A DNA stretch of 64,000 nt. Origin: Marinobacter bohaiensis (GTDB lineage: Bacteria > Pseudomonadota > Gammaproteobacteria > Pseudomonadales > Oleiphilaceae). This document shows, piece by piece, positions 28,408 to 41,074 of this stretch (position 1 is its first letter; each line of letters opens with the position of its first letter). The stretch is from contig NZ_QGEH01000007.1 of assembly GCF_003258515.1 (NCBI RefSeq), forward strand, positions 1 to 64,000. The letters run 5' to 3'. Position numbers and translations under genes: made by a program. The notes under the pieces are model-generated. The model saw only the letters and a program-made list of their open reading frames with translations, did no database searches and was not told the DNA's origin.

Positions 28408-29520
28408 TCAGTAAAGCTTCGCCAGCGACTTCTTGGCGAACGGCTCCACCTCGCCGATGCGGCCATCCTTCACCTTCACCAGCCATTCCGGATCCTGCAG
28501 CAGGGCGCGGCCCACGGCGATCAGCTCGAACTCGTGGTTGTTCATGCGTTCCACCAGCTCGTCGATGCCGGACTGCTCCACCGCTTCCTTCTTGGACGCA
28601 AAGGTGCCGCTGATGAAGTCCTCGGTCAGACCGACGCTGCCCACGGACATGGTGGGCTTGCCGGAGAGCTTCTGCGTCCAGCCCGCCAGGTTCAGGTCGG
28701 AGCCTTCGAACTCCGGCTCCCAGAAACGGCGCGTGGAGGCGTGGAAGATATCCACTCCCGCATCCACCAGCGGCTTGAGGAAGGCTTCCAGCTCTGCCGG
28801 CGTCCTGGCCAGCTTGGCCTCGTAGTCCTGCATCTTCCACTGGGAAAAACGCAGCATGATTGGGAAATCCGGACCCACGCGGTGACGCACGGCCTCGATG
28901 ATCTCGATGGCCAGGCGCTGCCGGTTGGCCATGCTGCCGCCGTACTCGTCGTCACGCTGGTTGGTGCCTTCCCAGAAAAACTGGTCGATCAGGTAGCCGT
29001 GGGCGCCGTGGATTTCCACACCGTCGAAGCCGATGGCCTTGGCGTCCTGAGCCGCATCGGCAAACGCCTGCACCACGTCGGCGATGTCGTCCTGGGTCAT
29101 CGCCTTGCCGTTGGGCTTACCCGGAGCGTAAAGGCCGGAAGGACTGTAGCCCGGCACGGACCCATCCGGTTCCATGCCTTCCTTACGCACGGCGCCCACG
29201 TGCCACAGCTGCGGGAAGATCTTACCGCCGGCGTCGTGAACCGCGTCCACCACCTTCTTCCAGCCCGCCAGGGCCTCGGTGCCGTGGAAGGCCGGTACGT
29301 TCTCATAACCGTTGGCGGCCTTGTGGTTAACCGTGGTGCCTTCGGTGATCAGCAGGCCCACACCGCCTTCGGCACGACGACGGTAGTAATCCACCACGTT
29401 GTCGCCCGGTACGTTGCCCGGGGAGAAGTTGCGGGTCATGGGCGCCATGGCGACGCGGTTGCGCAGGGTCAGGTTCTCGCTCTCGAATGGCTCAAACAGG
29501 GGTCCGAGATTCATCGACAT
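28408..29520 (-). CDS. Old Yellow Enzyme family NADH:flavin oxidoreductase
   Basis: A 370-residue FMN-dependent ene-reductase. N-terminal LFEPFESENLTLRNRVAMAPMTRNFSPG is typical, and the active-site pair in EIHGAHGYLIDQFFWEGTNQRDDEYGGS together with the C-terminal FELIAVGRALLQDPEW phosphate loop completes the barrel. It reduces alpha,beta-unsaturated carbonyls. Start chosen at 29520 behind GGAG. Divergent from an HxlR regulator 139 bp away, a pairing common for electrophile-induced reductases. Confidence 0.93.
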   Translation of the reverse strand: MSMNLGPLFEPFESENLTLRNRVAMAPMTRNFSPGNVPGDNVVDYYRRRAEGGVGLLITEGTTVNHKAANGYENVPAFHGTEALAGWKKVVDAVHDAGGKIFPQLWHVGAVRKEGMEPDGSVPGYSPSGLYAPGKPNGKAMTQDDIADVVQAFADAAQDAKAIGFDGVEIHGAHGYLIDQFFWEGTNQRDDEYGGSMANRQRLAIEIIEAVRHRVGPDFPIMLRFSQWKMQDYEAKLARTPAELEAFLKPLVDAGVDIFHASTRRFWEPEFEGSDLNLAGWTQKLSGKPTMSVGSVGLTEDFISGTFASKKEAVEQSGIDELVERMNNHEFELIAVGRALLQDPEWLVKVKDGRIGEVEPFAKKSLAKLY

Positions 29521-29546
29521 GAGGCTATCTCCGGATTCGTCAAAAA

Positions 29547-29644
29547 CAACGTTCGTTGAAAGTTGGGATCGCCGGGCAACGGACACGGCAATTCAGTTTC
29601 ATAACGAAACCCTATTTAATCCGGTTTTAAAATGCAACCCTATT
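29547..29644. promoter_or_regulatory. Putative HxlR operators in OYE/HxlR divergent gap
   Basis: CAACG-tt-CGTTG at 29547-29558 is an inverted repeat. AACCCTATT occurs twice as a direct repeat (29608-29616 and 29636-29644), 28 bp apart and just before the HxlR start. Either could bind the HxlR protein; the choice cannot be made from sequence alone. Confidence 0.45.
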
Positions 29645-29659
29645 CGCTACACTCGGCTC

Positions 29660-30133
29660 ATGGCCAGAAAACGCTTTGATGATTCCAATTGCTCCGTCGC
29701 CCGGGCCCTGAACCAGGTGGGGGACTGGTGGTCGCTGCTGATTGTCCTGCAGGCAATGTACGGTACCCGCCGCTTCGTCGATTTCCAGCAGGAACTGGGC
29801 ATCGCCCGCAATATTCTCTGCGACCGCCTGGGGCGGCTGGTGGAGAACGGCGTATTGCGCAAGGAGGAAGTGGGCGAGCACGGCTCCCGGCAGGAGTACC
29901 GCTTGACCGAGAAAGGTCGCGACCTGTTCCCGGTCGTGGTGGCGTTGCGTCAATGGGGCGACAAGTGGAATCCGGCGCCGAGCTGCCCACCTTTGGATCT
30001 GCGCGACCGGGTCAGCGGACAGCCGATCCGCACCATGACCGTCCAGAGCGCCCAGGGCGACCCGCTGTCGGTACGCGATGTGTTCATGCCCGAGACCGAC
30101 GCCATCGACGATCCGGAGCGTCACACCGGCTGA
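29660..30133 (+). CDS. HxlR family transcriptional regulator
   Basis: A 157-residue winged-helix regulator. The family signature runs from NCSVARALNQVGDWWSLLIV through RRFVDFQQELGIARNILCDRLGRLVENGVLRK to YRLTEKGRDLFPVVVALRQWG. The N-terminal Cys of SNCSVARAL is the position used as a redox or electrophile sensor in YodB/QorR-type members. With the divergent Old Yellow Enzyme this suggests quinone- or enal-responsive control (inference). The long upstream frame is antisense to the OYE gene and was discarded. Confidence 0.9.
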   Translation: MARKRFDDSNCSVARALNQVGDWWSLLIVLQAMYGTRRFVDFQQELGIARNILCDRLGRLVENGVLRKEEVGEHGSRQEYRLTEKGRDLFPVVVALRQWGDKWNPAPSCPPLDLRDRVSGQPIRTMTVQSAQGDPLSVRDVFMPETDAIDDPERHTG

Positions 30134-30278
30134 TCATTCAGCTTCTCACTTTTTGAGTCATATCAAGGTTTTGCCGAACGGTCGGCGACGCCGACGCTTT
30201 CCTTGCGCCAGATCAATCCCCAGGCCCTCTCCTTCCTTAATCTGGGAGCCATCCCGCTTACCGATCAAGGAGATAGCC

Positions 30279-31010
30279 ATGCATCGCAAGACCCGTTACG
30301 CCCGGCTCGCCGGCGGCCTGTTGCTCCCCACACTCGCATTCTCCACACTTTCCGCAATCCCCACGCTCGCCCTGGCCCACCAGGCGGGCGATCTGATCGT
30401 GCGCGGCGGTGCGGCCCTGGTGGACCCGCAGGAATCCAGCGGTGACGTCCACGTCGGCGGCACGCGCCTGGATGGCTGGGAAGTTGGCGTCGATTCCGAT
30501 ACCCAGTTCGGCCTCACCGTCAGCTACATGTTCACCGACCACGTCGGCATCGGCCTGCTGGCCGCCACGCCGTTCCAGCACGACATCAACGGCGCCGGTG
30601 ATGCGCTGGCGGGCGCGGGCAAACTGGCGGACATCAAGCACCTGCCGCCCACCCTCACCCTGCAGTATTTCCCGCTGGACAAGGCCAGCGCCGTGCAGCC
30701 CTACGTGGGCGTCGGTGTGAACTACACCACCTTCTTCGACGAGCAGACCACCGACACCCTGACCAACGCCCTGGGCGCGGCGTCCACCGACATCGACCTG
30801 GACGACAGCGTGGGCCTGGCGGCGGAGCTCGGGCTGGACTGGATGCTGACCGATCACGTCGGCGTGAACGCGGCGGTGTGGTATGCGGACATCGATACCG
30901 AAGCGACCATCAAGGCCTACGACAGCAGCGGGGCCAAGGTGGCCACGGGCAAAGTCGACGTGGATATCGATCCGTTCGTGTACATGGTGGGACTGAGCTA
31001 CCGGTTCTAG
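30279..31010 (+). CDS. OmpW family outer-membrane protein
   Basis: A 243-residue eight-stranded beta-barrel. The signal peptide ends at ALAHQ. Strand patterns include DLIVRGGAALVDP, FGLTVSYMFTDHVGIGLLAATPF and LPPTLTLQYFPL, with the terminal aromatic motif YMVGLSYRF required for barrel assembly. OmpW/AlkL proteins pass small hydrophobic molecules; AlkL relatives import alkanes, which suits the neighbouring lipid and ketone catabolism genes (inference). AAGGAGA precedes the ATG. Confidence 0.92.
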   Translation: MHRKTRYARLAGGLLLPTLAFSTLSAIPTLALAHQAGDLIVRGGAALVDPQESSGDVHVGGTRLDGWEVGVDSDTQFGLTVSYMFTDHVGIGLLAATPFQHDINGAGDALAGAGKLADIKHLPPTLTLQYFPLDKASAVQPYVGVGVNYTTFFDEQTTDTLTNALGAASTDIDLDDSVGLAAELGLDWMLTDHVGVNAAVWYADIDTEATIKAYDSSGAKVATGKVDVDIDPFVYMVGLSYRF

Positions 31011-31034
31011 ACCAACCGGTCAGGGAGAAGAGGA

Positions 31035-31063
31035 AGCGCCCGTGGCCGTCGGTCACGGGCGCT
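31035..31063. terminator. Bidirectional stem-loop between ompW-like and rhlE-like genes
   Basis: A 10-bp perfect stem AGCGCCCGTG/CACGGGCGCT around a 9-base loop in the convergent gap. No T-run on either side. Confidence 0.55.
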
Positions 31064-31074
31064 CAGGGCACGCC

Positions 31075-32385
<1,311 letters not shown>

Positions 32386-32648
32386 AGACAGGTTCTCTTG
32401 GTCGCAACGGCCCTCTGACAGAGCGCGGCTGCTATGATAAAAACAACGACTGCAGGCGCCCGGTTCATCGGCGCTGCCCTCTGAAAGGCCGTCTGGCATG
32501 GGGTCACCGCACTGGAAGCGGTAAATCCTTAGAGGCAGGAAGGCAGGCAGGTTACCAGAGTTGGGGACACAACACGATCCTCCAGCCCTGTGGATAACCG
32601 CTATCCATGATCCAACGCGGCGGGAAATGATCCACCGGAGCGATCGTC

Positions 32649-33518
32649 ATGCTTTTTCGCGTATTACCGGGATTACTGTGTCTGCTGTTCGCGATGCAGG
32701 CCAGCGCCGCCACGTTTCGGGTCGGTCTGCTGCACGGGGACGCCAGGATCTTCGACTACGAGCTGTCGGTGATTCGCCTGGCCCTGGCCCATGCGCCGGG
32801 GCAGCACGAGCTGGAAGTGGTGCCCATGCCCGGCGTCCCGCAGAACCGGATCTTCGCCATCCTGAATCAGACACCCGGCCCGATTAACCTTTTCTTCAGC
32901 GGCTACAGCCCGGAGCGGGAGCAGCGTCTGCGCCAGGTGGACATCCCCATGACCCGCGGGCTGCTGGGGGTCCGGCTGTTCGCCGTGGACAACGCGCGCC
33001 TGGACGAGCTGAGCGGCATCCACAGCCTCGACGATCTGCGCCAGTGGCGCATCGGTTCGGGGACCGGCTGGCCGGAGAATACGATCATGCGCCAGAACGG
33101 TCTCGACCTGAAAACCAGCAGCTACGACAACCTCTGGGAGATGCTCAACTACGAGCGCTTTGACCTGTTCCACCGGGGCATCCAGGAGATTTTCACCGAG
33201 CTGGCCCGCCCCGGCCGCGAAAACCTGGCGGTTCTGCCCGGCGTCGCCCTGGCCTTTCGCTACGACTATTTCCTCTACGTCGCCCGGGATCGAACCGACC
33301 TGCACGACATTCTGCTCCAGGGGTTACAGACGGCCTATCGCAACGGCGCCTTCATGGACAACTTCCTGTCCCACCCGCAGATTCGTACCGCCCTTGACCA
33401 GAGCCGCCTGCAGAACCGGCGGCTCATCCGCCTGGCGCTGCCGGAATCCAGCGCGCTGGGGCGGATTCCGTCCCGCTACTGGTACACCCCCAACGGGCGA
33501 ACGGCCAGCAATCCCTAG
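32649..33518 (+). CDS. Periplasmic solute-binding-like protein
   Basis: A 289-residue exported protein with a signal peptide to ASAA. The mature part looks like a family-3 solute-binding (amino-acid-binding) fold: TFRVGLLHGDARIFDYELSVIRLAL, a LGVRLFAVDN hinge region and LDDLRQWRIGSGTGWPE. No ABC transporter genes are adjacent, so it may be an orphan receptor or an enzyme-like relative. Codon use is like its neighbours. GGAG stands before the ATG. Confidence 0.7.
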   Translation: MLFRVLPGLLCLLFAMQASAATFRVGLLHGDARIFDYELSVIRLALAHAPGQHELEVVPMPGVPQNRIFAILNQTPGPINLFFSGYSPEREQRLRQVDIPMTRGLLGVRLFAVDNARLDELSGIHSLDDLRQWRIGSGTGWPENTIMRQNGLDLKTSSYDNLWEMLNYERFDLFHRGIQEIFTELARPGRENLAVLPGVALAFRYDYFLYVARDRTDLHDILLQGLQTAYRNGAFMDNFLSHPQIRTALDQSRLQNRRLIRLALPESSALGRIPSRYWYTPNGRTASNP

Positions 33519-33526
33519 TGTCCCGT

Positions 33527-34144
33527 CTAACGATGCGCCGTGGCCAGCACGCCGCCGAAGAACACCAGCAGTCCGCCGGCTGTGCGGTTCACCAGCCGCC
33601 CGCCGCGCTCGGACAGCAGCCAGTGACGGGCGCGCATGGCGAATCCGGCGTACACGGTGTGCACCACCATCACCACCAGCGCGTAGGTCAGCGACAGCAG
33701 CAGGAAACGCTCGAGATAGGCGCTGCGGTCGTTGATAAACTGGGGGAAGACCGACAGGAAGAACAGCAGCACCTTGGGGTTGGTGACCTGCAGCATCATC
33801 GCTTCGACGAAACGCCGGCCGGGGCGGACAACGGTGCGCTCGGCCCCCTCCACCCGGACCGGGAGCGACGGCGAACGCCACAGCTTGATGCCCAGGTAAC
33901 ACAGGTAGATGGCGCCGATCACCTTGAGCACGGTGAAGGCGGCCGCCGACGTCATCAGCAGTACGCCAAGACCGGTGGCGGACAGCACCGCCACCAACAA
34001 CGCGCCGGCAGCAATGCCCAGGATGCCGCCCGCCGTTTCCCGCCAGCCACCGCGCAAGGCGTTGGACAGGGTCATCACCACGCCCGGGCCGGGGCTGAAT
34101 GCGGTGGCAGTCGCCACCAGCAGGAAAAACAGGTACAACTCCAT
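33527..34144 (-). CDS. LysE family amino-acid exporter
   Basis: A 205-residue LysE/RhtB-type exporter with about six helices. FSPGPGVVMTLSNALRGGWRETAGGILGIAAG is the family signature, with LCYLGIKLWRS and the NPKVLLFFLSVFPQF motif. It exports amino acids or homoserine lactone-like compounds. Start chosen at 34144 behind AAGGAA. It is divergent from a GNAT acetyltransferase gene 44 bp away and tail-to-tail with the solute-binding-like gene. Confidence 0.9.
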   Translation of the reverse strand: MELYLFFLLVATATAFSPGPGVVMTLSNALRGGWRETAGGILGIAAGALLVAVLSATGLGVLLMTSAAAFTVLKVIGAIYLCYLGIKLWRSPSLPVRVEGAERTVVRPGRRFVEAMMLQVTNPKVLLFFLSVFPQFINDRSAYLERFLLLSLTYALVVMVVHTVYAGFAMRARHWLLSERGGRLVNRTAGGLLVFFGGVLATAHR

Positions 34145-34188
34145 GGACGGTTTCCTTCGCACAAACTTTCGGCAATCAGGGAAAAAGC

Positions 34189-34794
34189 ATGCAGCAATGG
34201 ATTCAGGACGTCGAGCTCGAAACCCCCAGCGTCATCCTGCGACCGCTGTCGGTCCGCGACCGCGACGCGCTTCTCGAAGCGGCGTCCGATGGCCGCCTGT
34301 GGGAGCTCTGGTTCACCGGCGTGCCCTCGGCCGACACGGTCGACGGCTACATCGAGCGTGCCCTGACGCAGAAGGCGGCAGGCGAGTCACTGCCTTTCGT
34401 GGTTGTGGATAAGTCCTCCGGCGACGTCATCGGCAGCACCCGCTACTGTCACGTCGAAGCCGCCCATCGCCGCCTGGAAATCGGCTACACCTGGTACGCC
34501 CGGCGCTTCCAGAAGACCCGCGTCAACACCGAGTGCAAGCAGGCGCTGCTGACCCACGCCTTCGAAACGCTCCACGCCATTGCCGTGGAGTTCCGCACCC
34601 ACTGGCACAACCACGCCTCGCGCCAGGCCATCGCCCGGCTGGGCGCCAAGCAGGACGGGGTGCTGCGCAACCATCACATCGAACCGGACGGCGCCTACCG
34701 GGACACGGTGGTGTTCTCGATCCTGGAAAGCGAGTGGCCGACGGTGAAGAAGTCCCTCGCCCACAAGCTGGCGCGCCTCGGCGAACGCGGCTGA
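34189..34794 (+). CDS. GNAT family N-acetyltransferase
   Basis: A 201-residue GNAT protein of the RimJ/RimL (Acetyltransf_3) type: VILRPLSVRDRDALLEAASDG, VIGSTRYCHVEAAHRRLEIGYTWYARRFQ for the central strands, NTECKQALLTHAF for the acetyl-CoA loop and NHASRQAIARLGAKQDGVLRNH. It acetylates a protein N terminus or a small amine; the target is unknown. AGGGA precedes the ATG. It ends 1 bp from the convergent M23 peptidase stop. Confidence 0.88.
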   Translation: MQQWIQDVELETPSVILRPLSVRDRDALLEAASDGRLWELWFTGVPSADTVDGYIERALTQKAAGESLPFVVVDKSSGDVIGSTRYCHVEAAHRRLEIGYTWYARRFQKTRVNTECKQALLTHAFETLHAIAVEFRTHWHNHASRQAIARLGAKQDGVLRNHHIEPDGAYRDTVVFSILESEWPTVKKSLAHKLARLGERG

Positions 34795-34795
34795 G

Positions 34796-35809
34796 TCACT
34801 TCGCCAGCGGCCGGATGCGTTCGCCGCGCACCGGCTCGCCCCGCTCGACCGTTTCGCCATCCACCCGGTAATCCATGAACGCCGCGGGCAGGCCATCGCC
34901 GCCGAACGGTTGGGGCGAATCCTGCAGGTGGAAATGCAGGTGGGGTTCGCTGGAATTGCCGCTGTTGCCACACGCCCCCAGCGTGTCACCGGTCGCTACC
35001 TGATCGCCCGTTTCGACGGCCACGCTGCCCTGGCGGAAATGGGCGAAGAACGCGTATTCCCCCTGCCCCAGATCGAGAATGACGTGATTGCCCAGCGGCC
35101 GGAGCGGGTCCATGGCGCCCGGCGCGTTGTCCGGCAGCTCGTTCTCCACCGCCAGCACGGTGCCGGGCGCCGGCGCCAGAATCGGCTCGCCGAAACAGTA
35201 GTAATCGCCATTTTGCGTTCCCTCGCCGCGGTAGGACCGCCCGTCCTCCAGGCGCAGGAAATCGTAGGCGTAGCGCTGGTCCCGGGCGCGGGCGTGGTAG
35301 TTGGAGGCCACGTCGCGGCCGCCCCAGTAGACGAACCAGTCTCCGCGGAACGGCAAACGCAGCCGGGCATGGGTCTGGTAATCGGTATAAGGGCTCGGGG
35401 CGGCCTGCGCCGGCTGGATAAAGAAACCCGCCACCTGGTCGGCGTCGGTCACGGTCCACTGGATCACGACGGGACCGGGTCCCTGCTCAAACGTGGCCTG
35501 GCGCAGATACACCTGGTACCGGGCGGCCGGCGCCACGTTCTCGGACAGGACGGCCTGCTCGTCGCCCAACTGCCCGGCGACCTGCTGCTGGAAGGCCGCG
35601 AACTGCTGGCGGCTCCCCAGCGCTTCGCGCATGGCCGGATTGAAGCGATCCCAAAGCGCGTCGGTCTGGCCGGCGTAGAACCGTTCGGTCAGCTCACGCC
35701 CGGTCTGCAGGGTGTCACTTTCCTGGGCGCTCAGTGCGAAAGGCCATAGCAGGCCCAATAAGCACCAGCGCCGGCGTGTGCGGCCGCGTTGTTCATGTCC
35801 CGATTGCAT
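34796..35809 (-). CDS. M23 family metallopeptidase with DUF3887-like N terminus
   Basis: A 337-residue exported protein. A signal peptide ends near ALSAQ, and residues about 35-110 resemble DUF3887 (LTERFYAGQTDALWDRFNPAMREAL). A beta-sandwich linker leads to the C-terminal LytM/M23 domain with the zinc ligands in HARARDQRYAYDF and HLHFHLQD. A possible wall endopeptidase or regulator of amidases. Start at 35809 follows GGAGGGG. Confidence 0.85.
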   Translation of the reverse strand: MQSGHEQRGRTRRRWCLLGLLWPFALSAQESDTLQTGRELTERFYAGQTDALWDRFNPAMREALGSRQQFAAFQQQVAGQLGDEQAVLSENVAPAARYQVYLRQATFEQGPGPVVIQWTVTDADQVAGFFIQPAQAAPSPYTDYQTHARLRLPFRGDWFVYWGGRDVASNYHARARDQRYAYDFLRLEDGRSYRGEGTQNGDYYCFGEPILAPAPGTVLAVENELPDNAPGAMDPLRPLGNHVILDLGQGEYAFFAHFRQGSVAVETGDQVATGDTLGACGNSGNSSEPHLHFHLQDSPQPFGGDGLPAAFMDYRVDGETVERGEPVRGERIRPLAK

Positions 35810-35914
35810 CGGTTGCCCCTCCCTGGCGCGATAGCAGGCTTCCAGAGTAATCAGGCTGCGCTTGGCAGGCAAAGCTTTCTATACTGGACGCAGGACACGG
35901 TGACCGGTGCCGCC

Positions 35915-36619
35915 ATGACCGATCCATCCCTTCGACACCACGACATTCCGCTCTGGTGGCTGGCCCTCGTGGCGGCCCTGCTCCCCTTTGTGACCATGCA
36001 CACCACCTGGCCGGTGGCCACGCTGGAAGGCTACATCCACGGGTGCCTGCCCTACGGGCTGGACTGCCACAGCATCAGCCGCACGGGCCACAAGGGGCTG
36101 GCCTATTTCCTGTTCAAGGGCGGCATGCTGCCGGCGGCGGTGGTGGGCATGACCTACTGGTGGCTCAACGGCGTCTGGCTGCGTTCGCTGGGCGCTTCCG
36201 CCAAAGGCCTGCGCGGGCTGTTCTGGCTGGGTCTGATCGGCGGGCTGGCGCTGGTGGCCTATACCCTGGCGCTGGGGCATACCGGCGACGGGTACTGGCT
36301 GGTGCGCCGGATCGGGGTGATCACCTACCTGTCGTTCACTTTCATCGCGCAGTTGCTGGTGACGGCGCGCCTGCTGACCCTGCCCGACTGGGCCGCGACA
36401 GGCCGGCGCTTGCTGCGGCTGTGCCAGCTCACCCTGGCGCTGGGCATCGCCTCGCTCATCATGGACGCCGTCGCGCCCGAGACCCACGAGCGCTTCGAGG
36501 ACGCCTTCGAATGGTGGCTGGCGCTGCTGTTAAACCTGCACGCCCTGTGGATCGCCCTGTTGTGGCGGCGATCCGGTTTCCACGTGGGGCCGGGCGTCCA
36601 TTCCCCCTCGTCCCGATGA
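35915..36619 (+). CDS. Seven-helix integral membrane protein of unknown function
   Basis: A 234-residue hydrophobic protein with about six or seven membrane segments. It has a conserved-looking loop with two cysteines (GCLPYGLDCHSISRTGHKG) between helices 1 and 2, probably periplasmic, and His/Trp residues near the ends. The topology resembles Frag1/DRAM-like or DUF998-like proteins, but no family was recognised. An in-frame GTG at 35900 behind AGGA is an alternative start adding five residues. Confidence 0.65.
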   Translation: MTDPSLRHHDIPLWWLALVAALLPFVTMHTTWPVATLEGYIHGCLPYGLDCHSISRTGHKGLAYFLFKGGMLPAAVVGMTYWWLNGVWLRSLGASAKGLRGLFWLGLIGGLALVAYTLALGHTGDGYWLVRRIGVITYLSFTFIAQLLVTARLLTLPDWAATGRRLLRLCQLTLALGIASLIMDAVAPETHERFEDAFEWWLALLLNLHALWIALLWRRSGFHVGPGVHSPSSR

Positions 36620-36644
36620 CTCACCGGGAAGGGAATGGACGCCC
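36592..36644. terminator. Long inverted repeat between convergent genes
   Basis: A perfect 14-bp inverted repeat (GGGCGTCCATTCCC and GGGAATGGACGCCC) spans the stop of the membrane-protein gene, with extra pairing (TCCCG/CGGGA) in the 25-base loop. It separates this gene from nrdB, which ends at 36659, and likely acts in both directions. Confidence 0.65.
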
Positions 36645-36658
36645 CGATGGCGCGACGG

Positions 36659-37720
36659 TTACCACTCCAGCTGCGCGCCGGTCTGGTACTCGATCACACG
36701 GGTCTCGAAGAAGTTCTTCTCCTTGCGCATCGTCGCCTGCTCATCCAGCCAGGGCGAGACGTTCTTCGCCCCGGGGAACGGCTCTTCCAGCCCCACGGTG
36801 CGCGCCCGGCGATTGGCGATAAAGCGGAACTGCTCGCGGTGGTATTCCGCCGAGTAGCCCAGGATCGGGTCGCGCAGGATGTAGTTGGCGTAGTCGTTCT
36901 CGGCGGCTTCGGCCTCGTCCCACATCTCGCGCAGGGCCTTCGGGTCGAGGGTGATGTTCTCTTCCTCGAAGATCTGGTTGACCACCTTGAGCCCGAACGA
37001 GAAGTGCATCGCCTCGTCCCGCAGGATGTACTGCAGCTGCTCGCCGGTACCGCGCATCAGACCACGGCGCTGGAGGGCAAAGATCGGGCTGAAGCCGTTG
37101 TAGAACCAGGCCCCCTCGAAAACCGCCGCAAAGAACAGGTAGGACATGACGAACTCGTGCAGGTCGTCCGGGTTGCGCAGGTTCATGTCCGGGCGCATGG
37201 CGGCGTCCAGGCGGCGGTTGGCCAGCTGGATCTTGCGGTTGATTTCCGGCACCACACGGTAGCGGTTGTAGATCTCGCTCTGGTCCAGGTTCAGGGTCTC
37301 GATGCAGTGCTGGTAGGCCCAGGTGTGCATGGATTCCTCGTAGACCTGGCGGGCCTGGTAGATCTGCAGTTCCGGCGCGCTCATCTTTTCCATCACCGCC
37401 AGGCCGATGTTGCGCATGGCGAGGATGTCGGCCGTGGTCAGGTAGGCCAGCACGTTCTCGTAGACGTGCTTTTCGGCGTCGTTGAGGCGATGGTGGTAGT
37501 CGTGGATGTCCTGGGACATGTTCACGTCCAGGGGCGTCCAGTGGTTCTTGTTGGCGTTCATGAAGTATTCCCAGGCCCAGGGATACTTGAACGGGGCGAG
37601 CTGGTTGATGTCGGTCTCGCCATTGATCACGCGCTTGTCGTCGACGTTGACCGGCGCCGGGCCTTCGCCCGGAGCTCGGGATTGTTTTTGCGTCTTGGGT
37701 TCGTCGTCCCAGTCCAGCAT
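36659..37720 (-). CDS. nrdB: Ribonucleoside-diphosphate reductase class Ia, beta subunit
   Basis: A 353-residue R2 subunit that holds the di-iron/tyrosyl radical cofactor needed by NrdA. The Glu/His metal-ligand helices are visible in DAEKHVYENVLAYLTTADILAMRN, QVYEESMHTWAYQHCIE and RDEAMHFSFGLKVVNQIFEEE. The C-terminal tail with Glu/Trp near YQTGAQLEW would dock on NrdA. Start chosen at 37720 behind AGAGGAA; the longer frame crosses a REP-like repeat. It follows nrdA after 192 bp that contain two repeat structures. Confidence 0.95.
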   Translation of the reverse strand: MLDWDDEPKTQKQSRAPGEGPAPVNVDDKRVINGETDINQLAPFKYPWAWEYFMNANKNHWTPLDVNMSQDIHDYHHRLNDAEKHVYENVLAYLTTADILAMRNIGLAVMEKMSAPELQIYQARQVYEESMHTWAYQHCIETLNLDQSEIYNRYRVVPEINRKIQLANRRLDAAMRPDMNLRNPDDLHEFVMSYLFFAAVFEGAWFYNGFSPIFALQRRGLMRGTGEQLQYILRDEAMHFSFGLKVVNQIFEEENITLDPKALREMWDEAEAAENDYANYILRDPILGYSAEYHREQFRFIANRRARTVGLEEPFPGAKNVSPWLDEQATMRKEKNFFETRVIEYQTGAQLEW

Positions 37721-37780
37721 GGTTGTTCCTCTTTGGAAATCCGTGAGTTCGGTGCGGGACATGGGCAGCCCTGTGGGCTG

Positions 37781-37850
37781 CTCCGAAGCTGAAGCATCGG
37801 CTACATTTTTCATCGGACTCGAGTATGTAGCAGACGCTTCAGCTTCTGAG
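37781..37850. repeat. REP-like palindromic unit (copy B)
   Basis: The 26-base unit of 25274-25367 recurs at 37781-37806 and, inverted, at 37825-37850, here with the ATGTAG ends facing each other. Each is bordered on its outer side by a small hairpin (GCAGCC/GGCTGC; GGCGCC/GGTGCC). It lies between nrdA and nrdB, inside a probable transcript. Confidence 0.75.
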
Positions 37851-37874
37851 GCGCCGCAAGGTGCCCATGGTTTA

Positions 37875-37898
37875 GGGGACGGATTTAAATCCGTCCCC
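37875..37898. repeat. Perfect 24-bp palindrome downstream of nrdA
   Basis: GGGGACGGATTT is followed directly by its exact reverse complement. It starts 15 bp past the nrdA stop on the minus strand. As RNA it would fold into a 12-bp hairpin with no loop, or a shorter stem with a small loop. It could protect the nrdA 3' end or tune nrdB expression. Confidence 0.6.
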
Positions 37899-37912
37899 CT
37901 TCTAGCAGCCCG

Positions 37913-40675
<2,763 letters not shown>

Positions 40676-40698
40676 GATTCTCCTGGGTACGCGTGGTC

Positions 40699-40789
40699 AA
40701 AAAACTTACCTTCGCGTACGCAGGACGGCAGACCTCCACGGAGGGTGGAGTCGCATTGCCGTTTGCTGCTCACCCTGAGTCGCGAAGGT
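40699..40789 (-). terminator. Terminator of the cobalamin riboswitch expression platform
   Basis: On the minus strand ACCTTCGCG (40781-40789) can pair with CGCGAAGGT (40708-40716), followed after three bases by a run of six T residues (plus-strand A-run 40699-40704). A small CTCCA/TGGAG hairpin lies within the loop. It ends 24 bp before nrdA, as expected for transcription attenuation. Confidence 0.65.
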
Positions 40790-40819
40790 GCAGTCGCGTG
40801 GTCCCATTGGTGGGGCCAC

Positions 40820-40990
40820 ACCTCCCTGGCAGGTCTTCGGACTCAGGGGTCTGAACCGTTCCGGTTCGCCTCGCGTAACGACTTCCCAGCAGATGCCAGT
40901 GTCATCGTGTCACGCTCGTGCCCCAATACCGCTGCGCGTCAGTTCCGGATTCTCACCGGATTCCCGGACACCAGAGGTTGTGGATAACGG
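40820..40990 (-). ncRNA. Cobalamin (B12) riboswitch upstream of nrdA
   Basis: On the minus strand the 5' part carries the typical GGGAATCCGGTGAGAATCC block (40945-40966). The 3' part carries the B12 box AGTCCGAAGACCTGCC (complement of 40828-40843), and the distance is normal for an AdoCbl aptamer. It lies between the nrdA promoter region and the ATG. Known B12 riboswitches in front of class Ia nrd genes switch off the B12-independent enzyme when B12 is available, which implies that a class II (NrdJ) reductase is encoded elsewhere. Confidence 0.88.
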
Positions 40991-41044
40991 CGCTGTGCAG
41001 CCGGGAGCGCCTTACGACTCCCGGTTGGCAGTGCGCTGGTTAAC

Positions 41045-41074
41045 GATAAACCACTAGATCTGGTGTCTAACCAA
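41045..41074 (-). promoter_or_regulatory. Putative nrdAB promoter
   Basis: Reading leftwards, TTGGTT (complement of 41069-41074) and TTTATC (complement of 41045-41050) are 18 bp apart and overlap an NrdR box. This would place the start of a leader containing the whole riboswitch. Match to consensus is moderate. Confidence 0.45.
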
